DNA of 64,000 nucleotides from UBA5072 sp041737175 (GTDB lineage: Bacteria > Bacteroidota > Bacteroidia > Bacteroidales > UBA10428), in the NCBI GenBank assembly GCA_041737175.1, contig JBGSSF010000023.1, positions 227,135 through 291,134 of the forward strand, given 5' to 3'. The stretch's first letter is position 1. Every line of letters starts with the position of its first letter. The position numbers and the translations under genes are program-made. Below are positions 31,748-40,481 of this stretch, piece after piece. Below the pieces are notes generated by a model. It had not been told where the DNA came from and did not search any database. It worked only from the letters and a program-made list of their open reading frames with translations.

Positions 31748-33772
31748 CTACTCCTTATCCTTTTTAAGTATCGCCACAAATCCTCCTCCCTGTGCCACAT
31801 CAAAGCTGATTTCTGAGTTATTATTCACCGTGATTTCCCTTTTATCAAGTTTCCTTGGATTGATATCCGAATCCTGTGCGTCCGCCCAGGTAATGGCATG
31901 ATAACCGGAATCATCCAGAAAATCTGTTTTTATAGTGAATATTCGCTTATTGACGCTCATACCTCCCATATACCAATCATCCCCCGATCTCCTGACCACA
32001 ACGATATATTCACCTGGAATTCCGGTCAATACCTTTGTTTCATCCCATGATGAAGGAATCCCTTTCAGAAAATCGATTCCCGGTTGATTTCTAACATTAT
32101 AGGGAGATTCGCAGAAGACCTGGAAAGCGCTTTCATAAACCACCATCATGGCCAACTGGAAGCAACGGGTTCCCATCACGTGGGGAGCGGGATTGTCGGC
32201 TCCAACGACCTTGAACTGATCTGGCCTGTCATTCAGGAAGCCTCCGGGGGTGAAATCCATTTCCCCTGCCAGCATGCGGGTGAACGGGAGGGTCAGGCAG
32301 TGCACCGGGGTAATCCTGTTGCTCCATTTGTTATATTCATTGCCCAGCACACCCTCACGGGTGATCAGGTTGGGGTAGGTACGGCTGAATCCGTCGGGAA
32401 CATATGCACCATGAAAATCAACAACCAGGTGATGCTTGGCTGCTGTTTTTGCTACCCGGTGATAGAAATTCACCATGTCCTGATCATTTCTGTCCATGAA
32501 ATCGATCTTGACACCAGCCACGCCCCATTGTTCATAAAGTGCAAAAGCCTCCTCCATCTGTTTATCAACATTGGGCCACAAGAGCCACAGAATGATCTTT
32601 ACATTTTTATTTCCTGCATATTTCACCAGTTCCGGAATGTCGATTTCGGGTATCATTTTGGTGATGTCAGCATCTGTGTTAAACGATCCATCTGGTTTAA
32701 ATGGGGGCCCATACCACTGCCAGTCAACAAGTTGATACTGCCAGTCCATTTCAGCGGCAAAATCAATGAAATACTTCATGGTTTGGGTGTTTGATCCCAG
32801 TTTAAAACCGGCATCCGGGGCATAGGAACCGCACCACCACCAATCCCATGCTGATACCCCCGGCCTGATCCATGAAACATCATCAAGTGCGCAAGGCTCA
32901 TTCAGGTTCTGCAGCAGATCCGATTCAACAAGTCCGGATGGCTGATCAGCAATCATGATCACTTTCCAGGGCGAAAAACGCTGTTCCTTAGCACGCACTA
33001 TTACCGTGGTGTCATCGGGTAACCAGGAAGGACGCGAAATAAGGGTATTGGCGTGACCTGGATCAGCCGTGAGGCCCGAACATGCCCAATCGGTCACATT
33101 GGCCTCCAGGATGGCTAACCAGGCTTTGTCTCCAGCATGGATCAGCAAAGGGGTGCCGATGATATTCCCCGGTTTGATTTCACGGATTGCAGTCTTGGTG
33201 AATTCAATTTCCTGTGAAAGATGGAATGTATTCCAAAAGGCAGCCCAGATTGTATGATCTTCAGAAAAACAGAATTCGATCTTTTCATTCGTAAGCACAA
33301 AGGTGTCCAGTTCTTTCTGAACAGGCAACTCATAGCGAAAGGCTACTCCGTTGCTATAAGCCCGGAAATATAAATTGAGGATGCGGCGTGGTTTTACTGT
33401 CTCCTCAAGTTCTATTACAAGCTGGTTGTAATGATTACTGACTGTCTTTCTCTTACCCCAAACCCTTTCCCAGTTCTCATTCACCGATTCATTCCTTATA
33501 TTTGTAATCTTCAGGTTGCTTTTCAATGGCTCAGCGCCCTGTAAATCAAGCTCAAAGCCGGACGGAAGCAGGATCGGTTTGTTATTGAATTCAATCGAAT
33601 AATAAAACTGATTCTCCAGGGTATCTGCGATTACACATTTCACCTGTAAAGCACTGTCAGGCGAATAAACTACAGCTTCTCGGATTCCAGTATTCGTTCC
33701 GCATGACGAAAGAACAAACGAACCTGCCACCAAGAGCAGGGTGTAACGGAAAAGAGCGTAGGCATGCTTCAT
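31748..33772 (-). CDS. Glycoside hydrolase family 97
   Basis: Hydrolyses alpha-linked glucose or galactose residues, usually in the periplasm, with calcium. The 674-residue product has a lipoprotein-type signal ending FVLSSC, an N-terminal beta-sandwich (about 30-290), the catalytic barrel (about 300-560) and a C-terminal beta domain. Recognisable parts are SAWDWWWCGSYAPD, MDWQYQLVDWQWYG, GVKIDFMDRNDQDMV and LITREGVLGNEYNKWSN. Glucosidase versus galactosidase cannot be decided by eye. It is a stand-alone gene, not in a classic polysaccharide locus. Confidence 0.93.
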   Translation of the reverse strand: MKHAYALFRYTLLLVAGSFVLSSCGTNTGIREAVVYSPDSALQVKCVIADTLENQFYYSIEFNNKPILLPSGFELDLQGAEPLKSNLKITNIRNESVNENWERVWGKRKTVSNHYNQLVIELEETVKPRRILNLYFRAYSNGVAFRYELPVQKELDTFVLTNEKIEFCFSEDHTIWAAFWNTFHLSQEIEFTKTAIREIKPGNIIGTPLLIHAGDKAWLAILEANVTDWACSGLTADPGHANTLISRPSWLPDDTTVIVRAKEQRFSPWKVIMIADQPSGLVESDLLQNLNEPCALDDVSWIRPGVSAWDWWWCGSYAPDAGFKLGSNTQTMKYFIDFAAEMDWQYQLVDWQWYGPPFKPDGSFNTDADITKMIPEIDIPELVKYAGNKNVKIILWLLWPNVDKQMEEAFALYEQWGVAGVKIDFMDRNDQDMVNFYHRVAKTAAKHHLVVDFHGAYVPDGFSRTYPNLITREGVLGNEYNKWSNRITPVHCLTLPFTRMLAGEMDFTPGGFLNDRPDQFKVVGADNPAPHVMGTRCFQLAMMVVYESAFQVFCESPYNVRNQPGIDFLKGIPSSWDETKVLTGIPGEYIVVVRRSGDDWYMGGMSVNKRIFTIKTDFLDDSGYHAITWADAQDSDINPRKLDKREITVNNNSEISFDVAQGGGFVAILKKDKE

Positions 33773-33793
33773 GATAATCCTTTTTTAATCCAA

Positions 33794-33823
33794 TAAAGGT
33801 AATTAAAACAGGATTGAATCAAA
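33794..33823 (-). promoter_or_regulatory. Candidate GH97 promoter
   Basis: On the minus strand TTTG (33823-33820) within a T-run is followed after 18 nt by TACCTTTA (33801-33794), one mismatch from TAnnTTTG. The predicted leader is short, about 16 nt before the ATG at 33772. Confidence 0.5.
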
Positions 33824-33838
33824 AAACAGTGATGATTT

Positions 33839-34633
33839 TTAGGAATTTCGTGCTTTCTTCGGGAACCAGGGAAAAAATGAACTGGTTTTTTTTTCATAGT
33901 CCGCATACTGCGGTTTTGTGATTTTCAGGGTTTTTTCCAGCATGGCCACTCCCGAAACTTTAATGATCACGGCGGTCATCAGAAGTGATCCCAGAACTGG
34001 CAGATAGCTACCGGCAGCCATGGAAAAGAAGGCGTATCCCCACCAAACCGAAGCATCACCAAAGTAATTGGGGTGACGAGTATAACGCCAGAATCCAGTA
34101 TCCAGCACTTTACCCTTATTGCCGGGATCGGATTTGAACCGGGCCAACTGATAGTCGCCACCTGCTTCGAACATAAAGCCGATCAGCCAGAAAAACATAC
34201 CGGCTGCATCAAGCCAGCCCAGATTTTTCTCCTGTCCGCCAACCTGCGCACCAAGCAGCGGCGCGGAAATCAACCACATCAGAGCGCCCTGCAACAGAAA
34301 CACCTGGAAGTAGCTGATCCACCAGTAACGGTTTTCACCGTAATCTTTTCGGAACTGCCGGTAACGGAAATCCTCTCCTTTTCCCTTGTTGCGCCAGGTC
34401 AGGTACCCCGAAAGCCGGAGACCCCAGATGGTGACCAATACCAAAATCAGTATCTTACGGGCCTCCAGTCCTTCCGCCTTCAGAAAGTAAAAGGCACCCG
34501 TCACAACAAAGCCCAGGCCCCAGAAAAGATCAACAATGCTTACATTCCTTAGTTTTAGGCTTACGACCCAGAGGAGAGTCATCATGATCAGAATAATCAC
34601 CAGAGCCTGCAAATAAATTTGTATCAATGCCAT
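33839..34633 (-). CDS. DUF1295 membrane protein (steroid-reductase-like fold)
   Basis: A 264-residue inner-membrane protein with about six hydrophobic segments. It shows the family's conserved motif DTGFWRYTRHPNYFGDASVWWGYAFF and a preceding GLRLSGYLTWRN stretch, as in NDP-dependent reductases and isoprenylcysteine methyltransferase relatives. Function of DUF1295 proteins is unknown. It is 10 nt downstream of the DegV/DAK2 fusion gene, so they are likely co-transcribed; a lipid-related role would fit that neighbour but is only inferred. Confidence 0.92.
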   Translation of the reverse strand: MALIQIYLQALVIILIMMTLLWVVSLKLRNVSIVDLFWGLGFVVTGAFYFLKAEGLEARKILILVLVTIWGLRLSGYLTWRNKGKGEDFRYRQFRKDYGENRYWWISYFQVFLLQGALMWLISAPLLGAQVGGQEKNLGWLDAAGMFFWLIGFMFEAGGDYQLARFKSDPGNKGKVLDTGFWRYTRHPNYFGDASVWWGYAFFSMAAGSYLPVLGSLLMTAVIIKVSGVAMLEKTLKITKPQYADYEKKTSSFFPWFPKKARNS

Positions 34634-34643
34634 ATGAATGCGT

Positions 34644-36446
34644 TTAATCCAACATGAATGCCACTGATGCAGCTCCTATTCCTGCATTTGCACCCACAAC
34701 GGGTGAAATATCCACAACGGATACAGCATCCAGCCCTGTTAATTCCCGCATCTGATCTTCATACCACTTTGCAGCCCGGGGATTGTTGGCATGCAGGACA
34801 ATGAAATTCCAGATTTTTCCGTCTTTCACCAGTGTCCTGATATGTTGCATGACTCTCTCCATGTTTGATTTCTGACTGTAAGTCTTTCCAAAAATCATTG
34901 ATTTTCCGTTTTCATCCATTGAAATGATCGGATTGATATTGAGAACACTGGCTATCCAGCCTTTCATGGGGGAAACCCTGCCACCCCTGACCATGTATTT
35001 GAGCGTTTGAACGCTGACGAAGATCCTGGCCTGCCTGACCCAGTTTTCAGCCATCTCAACGATCTGCTCATGAGGCAATCCTGTTTCAATTGACCTGGCT
35101 ACACGAAGGACAATAAGTCCCAGCGCTCCGGAAAGATTTTTTGAATCAATGACCGAAATGATCCTGCCTGATTCCTGGCTTATCAGAGTTGCTGCCTTCC
35201 TGCTGTTATGGAATGTGCCGCTGAACTGTCCGGTAAGATGCACAGCAATCACCGAATCATAATGCGAGGCCAGGTGAGAATAAAGGTTAATAAAAGCCTT
35301 TTCGTTGATCTGCGATGTTTTGGGATAGGCATATCCTTCCTCCATGAGCTTGTAGAACTGTACTGGTTGCAGCGTTAATTTATCAAGGTAATGATTATCC
35401 CCAATCTGGATATTCACGGGTAAGACATGTATCTGGTACTGATCAATCAGTTCAGATGAGAGATCACAGGTTGAATCAGTTACCAGTGCTATTTTCCATT
35501 TTCGCCGGTACATCGTTTCGCTCTGTCTTACCATGTCATCAGCCTTCTGAAAGGTGATGGCGCCGAAATTTCTGAGTTCATCAAAAAAATCCGCCGGATC
35601 ATTGGTATGCAGGTGCAGATGCTTCATGGTATCTGAACCGGCAACCACTATGGAATCGCCATACTTGCCGAGCATTTGGGTTAACGAATGCGTGTCGGCA
35701 GTGACTTTTTGAATAATAGCCTCTGTACAATACCGCAGATGCACCTCTTCAGGTAAATGAACCATCTCATCAGGAAGGATTATACTTTCGGCTTTTGTTT
35801 GTAAAAGATTGCGGACGCTGCTGTTGCGGATAAAATCGATAATGCCTTTGATGAATAATACAAAACCACTGGCTCCGGCATCAACAACGTTGGACTGCTT
35901 CAGGATGGCAAGCTTGTTTTTTGTTTCCGCCAGAGATTTGGATAGCACTTTTTCGGAATTTAATATCATCTGGATAAAATCTCCGGAATGGCTTCGCTGT
36001 GAACTGATATAAGCTGCCCATTCCCTGATCACGGTAAGCATTGTGCCCTCTACCGGATTGGCAATGGCTTCATATATATAACGAACGGATTTCCGCAGAC
36101 TTTCAGAAAACTCATGCAAGTTGATCGTTTTCCGCTCAACCGTTTCATTGCTTAGGCCATACAGAAACTGCGCGAAAATAATGCCTGAATTCCCCCTGGC
36201 ATTTGTAAGTGCCGCTTCAGCAATGCGCTTCATGGTTACATTATAAGACCGGTGAGGGCGCACAGTATCAAAAATCGAGCGCACAGTTGCAGCCATATTC
36301 GAACCGGTATCCCCATCGTTTACAGGAAACACATTAATCCTGTTCAGCTCCGCCTGGCTTGCGATAATTTTCCTGGCTCCGGCAAGAAAGGAATAATACA
36401 ACCTTCGGCCATCAATTTGTATTACCGGTTGGATATATTTTCCCAT
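34644..36446 (-). CDS. DAK2-DegV fusion protein, putative fatty acid kinase
   Basis: Combines both parts of a bacterial fatty acid kinase in one 600-residue chain. Residues about 10-205 are a DAK2 (FakA-type) kinase domain with NDGDTGSNM (43-51), NARGNSGIIF (82-91) and VVDAGASGF (187-195). Residues about 230-310 resemble the FakA middle region (RYCTEAII, GDSIVVAG, HLHLHTNDP). Residues about 318-600 form a DegV/FakB fatty-acid-binding domain beginning ALVTDSTCDLSSEL. In Firmicutes, FakA and FakB are separate. Role: phosphorylation of host or recycled fatty acids for phospholipid synthesis, by inference. Confidence 0.9.
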   Translation of the reverse strand: MGKYIQPVIQIDGRRLYYSFLAGARKIIASQAELNRINVFPVNDGDTGSNMAATVRSIFDTVRPHRSYNVTMKRIAEAALTNARGNSGIIFAQFLYGLSNETVERKTINLHEFSESLRKSVRYIYEAIANPVEGTMLTVIREWAAYISSQRSHSGDFIQMILNSEKVLSKSLAETKNKLAILKQSNVVDAGASGFVLFIKGIIDFIRNSSVRNLLQTKAESIILPDEMVHLPEEVHLRYCTEAIIQKVTADTHSLTQMLGKYGDSIVVAGSDTMKHLHLHTNDPADFFDELRNFGAITFQKADDMVRQSETMYRRKWKIALVTDSTCDLSSELIDQYQIHVLPVNIQIGDNHYLDKLTLQPVQFYKLMEEGYAYPKTSQINEKAFINLYSHLASHYDSVIAVHLTGQFSGTFHNSRKAATLISQESGRIISVIDSKNLSGALGLIVLRVARSIETGLPHEQIVEMAENWVRQARIFVSVQTLKYMVRGGRVSPMKGWIASVLNINPIISMDENGKSMIFGKTYSQKSNMERVMQHIRTLVKDGKIWNFIVLHANNPRAAKWYEDQMRELTGLDAVSVVDISPVVGANAGIGAASVAFMLD

Positions 36447-36518
36447 TCTTTATGTTTTTGGAATAGAAACATAGTAACGAAGTCTTTGTTCAATTTCAGG
36501 GCCTGAAAATTAAACAAA

Positions 36519-36938
36519 TTAAGATCCGTTTACACTGTCATATACTGCTACTTTTCTGCACAGCTCATCGGCAACATTGCGAAACAAGTCATGAACAGGA
36601 TGCACCTGGTAAACATCATGTGCAGCCTTGTCCTCAAAAATAGTAAGCAGTGAGAACTGATAGCTGCTGTCAATTACCTCACGTCTTGTATCTGCCGGTA
36701 TGCCAATATGATATGATTTGATGGTGTCAATGGTCACCAATTCTTTTATCGCACCAGCGAATTGTTTCAGATGATCTGCATTATCCGGTTCTTTCAGCCA
36801 GAAAAATACATGATGCACAAAAATATTTCCCAACGGCTCATGTCTGTGCATCATTCCGGCTGGCAATATCATCATCCCCGCACCAAGGGTCAGCATACTT
36901 CCTTTTTGAATAAAATCTCTCCTTTTGATTTCATGCAT
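36519..36938 (-). CDS. Dabb (stress-responsive alpha/beta barrel) protein with Tat-like signal
   Basis: A 139-residue protein. It starts MHEIKRRDFIQKGSML with a twin-arginine motif and a hydrophobic stretch, so it is probably exported folded by the Tat system. The rest is a Dabb domain: IFVHHVFFWLKEPDNADHL, IKSYHIGIPADTRREVIDSSYQFSLL-type strands and DVYQVHPVHDLF. Members form dimeric barrels and may bind small hydrophobic molecules. Function here unknown. Its neighbour upstream encodes a beta-propeller-like lipoprotein. Confidence 0.88.
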   Translation of the reverse strand: MHEIKRRDFIQKGSMLTLGAGMMILPAGMMHRHEPLGNIFVHHVFFWLKEPDNADHLKQFAGAIKELVTIDTIKSYHIGIPADTRREVIDSSYQFSLLTIFEDKAAHDVYQVHPVHDLFRNVADELCRKVAVYDSVNGS

Positions 36939-37021
36939 GGCTTTCTTGTTTTGATTCAGAAAATTTACTACCCGCCTTTGATGTTTTTAAAAAACACATT
37001 GAATACGTCCAAAATCTTCTT

Positions 37022-38338
37022 TCAACTGCCGGTCTTATAAAACTCGATAATATGTTCTGATTTGTATTCACTCTTATCCGGCCTGATATTCTTGACGAAC
37101 AGTCTGGCACGCTGACCAAGCTTCAGGCAGGTATGCCGGTTGCTGATATCTTCAGGTGTGTTCATGGGCTGTAAAGAAGGATACCAGAGAAAATAGCCTG
37201 GTTTATCCAGAAGCAGCTGTGGTTTAGACCATTCCTGTGATCCAGTTCCATCACCAAGTTCTTTGTTTCTGTTAAAGGAAATATAAATACTGCTGCCTGC
37301 CCAGGAGGATCCTGTCACCTTCCCCATCAGCATAACCCAGCAATCGAGGTATGTATTCCAACTCACCGAGGGTCCCCAGTGGAATCCTCCTGTAGGGGAG
37401 GAAGCAGGACCGCCACCCTCTGCAAGGGGTATTTGCAATGAAGCAATGGGAACTCCTATACCATCATGGGGCGCATTAAATCCCGTTCCATCCCATCTCT
37501 GCGCCTTGCCTTCCGGATTGTCGAGATCCCTGAGTCTGATCCTTGCCACGCTGATGCATTGCCCGCCCCATTCAACATCAGAATTCCAGGTGTTTTCCTC
37601 ATAAATTCCGGGGTAACCGTATTCCCCGTAAAACAGGTAGAGGTAATCGCCGCAGGCAACTGCAGAAGGATCCCCCACGCCTCCGGCAAATGTATTGGAA
37701 GTGTTATGGGGTTTGAGGATGAGTCGCGACTGGTAATCTTCGATGAAAATGCCTTTGTTAACCCAGCTTCGGCCGCCATCTGTTGATTTCATTATGCCAA
37801 TGCGACAGACAGCTGCCGGGGAGGAGGGTCCCTTCAAACCCTGTGGCCATTTTTCATCTTTATAACCTGTGCCTGTTGCTTCTTCCCATGGAAGCGTAGA
37901 TGGATAATTCTCATTGTGGTAAACTGCATAGAGTGTTTTTCCGGTCCTGTCAAGGGTATCCTGGTAAATGGTTTCAAACCAAACAGCGCCATGCAGGCCA
38001 GGCGTGCCCACCGGAACATTGAGTGGCATGAGGGGTCGGATGAATGCCGCCGTATCACTGAGAAAAGCTTCGTCAGCATTTCTTCCGCTGGCAAATTTCA
38101 GATCCCGCGCATTGCCCCATAAAGGATCTTCGCCGTACTTGCCCGGGAAGATCCGGAATGTATCCCCTACCCACACTTCTGCCATGTTACAATCCACAAA
38201 GGAATTGAAATAAAAAGTATCTGCAGGAATCAGCTTAAAATTTGGAGGATCAAGCGATGCCTCTGTTTTTACATCCTGTTTACAGCCTGCCATGAAAAAA
38301 ATGGCCCATCCTGCTAGTGTACAGATCTGTCTGATCAT
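37022..38338 (-). CDS. Predicted secreted lipoprotein, DUF4185/beta-propeller-like
   Basis: Starting at MIRQICTLAGWAIFFMAGC the 438-residue product has a lipoprotein signal; longer in-frame starts exist up to 38410. The body reads like a five-bladed beta-propeller of glycosidase/sialidase or DUF4185 type: DPSAVACGDYLYLFYGEYG, GIMKSTDGGRSWVNKG (an Asp-box-like SxDxGxxW), and FHWGPSVSWNTYLDCWVMLMGK. It probably binds or cleaves a glycan, but I cannot name the substrate. A tandem heptamer lies upstream (38425-38487). Confidence 0.72.
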   Translation of the reverse strand: MIRQICTLAGWAIFFMAGCKQDVKTEASLDPPNFKLIPADTFYFNSFVDCNMAEVWVGDTFRIFPGKYGEDPLWGNARDLKFASGRNADEAFLSDTAAFIRPLMPLNVPVGTPGLHGAVWFETIYQDTLDRTGKTLYAVYHNENYPSTLPWEEATGTGYKDEKWPQGLKGPSSPAAVCRIGIMKSTDGGRSWVNKGIFIEDYQSRLILKPHNTSNTFAGGVGDPSAVACGDYLYLFYGEYGYPGIYEENTWNSDVEWGGQCISVARIRLRDLDNPEGKAQRWDGTGFNAPHDGIGVPIASLQIPLAEGGGPASSPTGGFHWGPSVSWNTYLDCWVMLMGKVTGSSWAGSSIYISFNRNKELGDGTGSQEWSKPQLLLDKPGYFLWYPSLQPMNTPEDISNRHTCLKLGQRARLFVKNIRPDKSEYKSEHIIEFYKTGS

Positions 38339-38424
38339 AAGGGTTTTAAAGTTATATGTCATGTTTTGCGTATTTGAAATAAATATCGTCATTTTTATGA
38401 CAACATACAACTTACAACTTGCAA

Positions 38425-38487
38425 CCTACAGCCTACAGCCTACAGCCTACAGCCTACAGCCTACAGCCTACAGCCTATAGCCTACAG
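38425..38487. repeat. CCTACAG heptamer tandem repeat, nine units
   Basis: Nine consecutive 7-bp units, CCTACAG, one of them CCTATAG. It lies in the intergenic region between the propeller-like lipoprotein and the divergent membrane protein gene, a location where copy-number change could affect promoter spacing. Confidence 0.95.
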
Positions 38488-38575
38488 CCTAAAATTCACC
38501 ATTAATATTACTGTATTTTAATGTTTACTATTGTTTATTATTGTTTTTTGTTTTATATTTACAAATAAAAACGCC

Positions 38576-39298
38576 ATGAAAACTGATCTATCCCTTTTTA
38601 AAGTCTTTCAGCACAATGATGATTATTTTGAAATGCTCTCTGATCCTGAGTTTTCACGTAAGAATGTGTTGAAGCAAAGCTTTGTCATTTTCATATTTTG
38701 CTGTATTTACGGAATTGTGATGGGCAGTTACAACGGATTCCTGCAAAGCATGGTCACGGGTCTGAAAATCCCCTGCCTTATCTTTCTTTCACTGCTTATT
38801 TGTTTTCCTGCCCTGTTTGTAATACAGTACATGATTGGTTCTACCATGACCATCTGGCAAATGGCAAACATCATCCTTTCAGGCTTCGTGGTATTCTCCA
38901 CAATAGCCTTGTCCTTTGCCCCCATTGTGGTATTTTTCATGATCACCAGTGAAAATTATGCTTTTCTGAAACTCTTGCATGTGGCCATTTTCATTTTTTC
39001 GGGTGTATTCACCATCCGTACAATAATCAGAGGCCTTTCCTATTCGTGCGAAAAGAAGAATATCTATCCCAAACTGGGCATGTCCATATTTAAAATATGG
39101 ATTTTTATTTTTGCTTTTGTCAGTTCACAACTGGCCTGGAACCTGCGACCCTTTGTCGGGAGCCGGGATCTTCCCTTTGAATTGTTCAGGGTACGTGAAA
39201 GCAACTTTTATGTTGCTGTTATTCATTCTGTTGCTGATTTGTTTGATCCTGGGACGAATGCAGCCCCAACCAGTCCTGATAAGTCGCCGAATCAATAA
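38576..39298 (+). CDS. Multi-pass membrane protein, hypothetical
   Basis: A 240-residue product from MKTDLSLFKVFQHNDDYF; an in-frame start 15 codons upstream would add a hydrophobic stretch of doubtful value. It has about five hydrophobic segments and the conserved-looking parts FSTIALSFAPIVVFFMITS, LLHVAIFIFSGVF and SSQLAWNLRPFVGS. Related Bacteroidota proteins carry misleading 'actin-binding WH2' names; I see no such motif. Function unknown. It leads a short run of small genes (HTH protein, HEAT-like protein, membrane protein) on the same strand. Confidence 0.75.
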   Translation: MKTDLSLFKVFQHNDDYFEMLSDPEFSRKNVLKQSFVIFIFCCIYGIVMGSYNGFLQSMVTGLKIPCLIFLSLLICFPALFVIQYMIGSTMTIWQMANIILSGFVVFSTIALSFAPIVVFFMITSENYAFLKLLHVAIFIFSGVFTIRTIIRGLSYSCEKKNIYPKLGMSIFKIWIFIFAFVSSQLAWNLRPFVGSRDLPFELFRVRESNFYVAVIHSVADLFDPGTNAAPTSPDKSPNQ

Positions 39299-39323
39299 AC
39301 ATGCAAAACTTCCGACCAAGAAA

Positions 39324-39518
39324 ATGGACGACAAGGATAAAATAATGACCCTTGAGGAGGTGGCGGATTATTTACGTGTCAAGCCACAAACCATATACAC
39401 CTGGGCGCAGGAAAAGAAAATCCCTGCAGCCAAGCTGGGAAAGGAATGGCGTTTTAAAAAGTCCATGGTGGATAAGTGGTTTATTGAACGCATGGATGAA
39501 AAATTCAAGGACTATTGA
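39324..39518 (+). CDS. Excisionase-type helix-turn-helix DNA-binding protein
   Basis: A 64-residue protein with a single MerR-like HTH of the HTH_17/excisionase type: MTLEEVADYLRVKPQTIYTW then KIPAAKLGKEWRFKKSMVDKW. The start is chosen at MDDKDKIMTLEE, because residues upstream in the same frame are the tail of the membrane gene read in another frame. No integrase lies nearby, so a free regulatory or architectural DNA-binding role is more likely than true excisionase. Confidence 0.85.
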   Translation: MDDKDKIMTLEEVADYLRVKPQTIYTWAQEKKIPAAKLGKEWRFKKSMVDKWFIERMDEKFKDY

Positions 39519-39563
39519 TACCGGAATCCCATTGAAACCATGAGAATATTTATTTGCAAAACC

Positions 39564-39962
39564 ATGAACAACGAACAAAAAAAATGGGTATACCTGAAGA
39601 AAACGCTGCTTTTTGTCATTTCAGCAGGGATGCTGGCGTTGGCGCTTATGGTGATCATCACCATTTCCTGGAGTCGTTATGATGCCAACAGGGTGGCCGC
39701 AAAAGCGGTAGAAGTTTATCATAAAGACAAAGTCGGATCGTTGCTGCTGGCTCTTGATTCAGATCTTTACACCCTGCGCGAGAAGAACAAAATGATTGAA
39801 GCGCTTGGTGTATTTAAGGACGAAAGGGCTTTACCCAAGCTGGAATCACTTGTTACCCATAGAAAATGCGACCATGCCCGGGAAGTCTGTCAGTATGGCT
39901 TGAAAAAGTCGATTCTTAAGATTAAAAGAGATTACCGGGGCCTGTGGCATGTTGAACCATAA
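39564..39962 (+). CDS. HEAT-repeat-like membrane-anchored protein
   Basis: A 132-residue product from MNNEQKKWVYLKKTLL with one N-terminal membrane helix (about 13-38) and a helical C-terminal part resembling one or two HEAT-like repeats: LREKNKMIEALGVFKDERAL, PKLESLV. I recognise no enzyme. An in-frame ATG eight codons upstream is possible. It lies in the small-gene run behind the HTH gene. Confidence 0.6.
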   Translation: MNNEQKKWVYLKKTLLFVISAGMLALALMVIITISWSRYDANRVAAKAVEVYHKDKVGSLLLALDSDLYTLREKNKMIEALGVFKDERALPKLESLVTHRKCDHAREVCQYGLKKSILKIKRDYRGLWHVEP

Positions 39963-40017
39963 TCCATATCTGATTTTCCCGCAGTGCATTTATCTAAAAC
40001 AACCCATTAGTTCCCGT

Positions 40018-40425
40018 ATGAAAATGAAAAAAAATATATTCAATTCAGTTCCTGAAATTGCATTCATCTGCATAGGGATGTTGTTGATTTTAAGTCCGCA
40101 TTCCCGGGAAAACAGCCTTTATTTTCCCGTATTGCTACTGATGGCTTTGTTCGTAATTCAGCTTATTGCCAGGAAAGATATGCTGGGATTCAGTCTGGGA
40201 ATTATGATAACTCTCATTACACTGATCCTGATCCTTGGCCGTTTCCCTTCATTATGGAAACTCACCCACTATACTCCGCGGACAACCTGGATATTCGCGG
40301 GTCATGCATTCCTTTTACTGACCTGTCTGATAATGGCAATCTTACTATGCTTTAAGTATTTTTTATCGTTTCGGCGCAAACTAACCTGTAAGGATGGCTA
40401 CCCAGAAACCGGCAAATTAAACTGA
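40018..40425 (+). CDS. Small membrane protein, hypothetical
   Basis: From MKMKKNIFNSVPEIAF the 135-residue product has four hydrophobic segments separated by short loops and a basic C-terminus. A start at 39949 is in frame and overlaps the previous gene by 14 nt, but the extra residues are polar and not needed. No family recognised and no motif beyond the membrane helices. Probably co-transcribed with the preceding three genes. Confidence 0.55.
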   Translation: MKMKKNIFNSVPEIAFICIGMLLILSPHSRENSLYFPVLLLMALFVIQLIARKDMLGFSLGIMITLITLILILGRFPSLWKLTHYTPRTTWIFAGHAFLLLTCLIMAILLCFKYFLSFRRKLTCKDGYPETGKLN

Positions 40426-40453
40426 TACCTGACTATGTAATTTAAGGATTCAC

Positions 40454-40461
40454 TATATTTG
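40454..40461 (+). promoter_or_regulatory. Candidate -7 element of the isomerase-like gene
   Basis: TATATTTG, a perfect TAnnTTTG match, 21 nt before the ATG. No clear -33 TTTG. It overlaps the palindrome at 40458-40473. Confidence 0.5.
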
Positions 40462-40473
40462 TTTGCATACAAA
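40458..40473. promoter_or_regulatory. Palindromic operator candidate
   Basis: TTTGTTTGCATACAAA is a 16-bp palindrome with one mismatched pair. Its position over the predicted -7 element and start site suits repression by a LacI- or GntR-size dimer. The regulator is not encoded next to it. Confidence 0.4.
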
Positions 40474-40481
40474 TACAGCAT

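Noticed and set aside
38425..38487. Heptamer array as a CRISPR or origin of replication
   Set aside because: Units are 7 bp without spacers, no DnaA-box pattern and no dnaA nearby.
39324..39518. Phage excisionase
   Set aside because: There is no integrase, attachment site or other phage gene around it; the HTH type is common in ordinary regulators.
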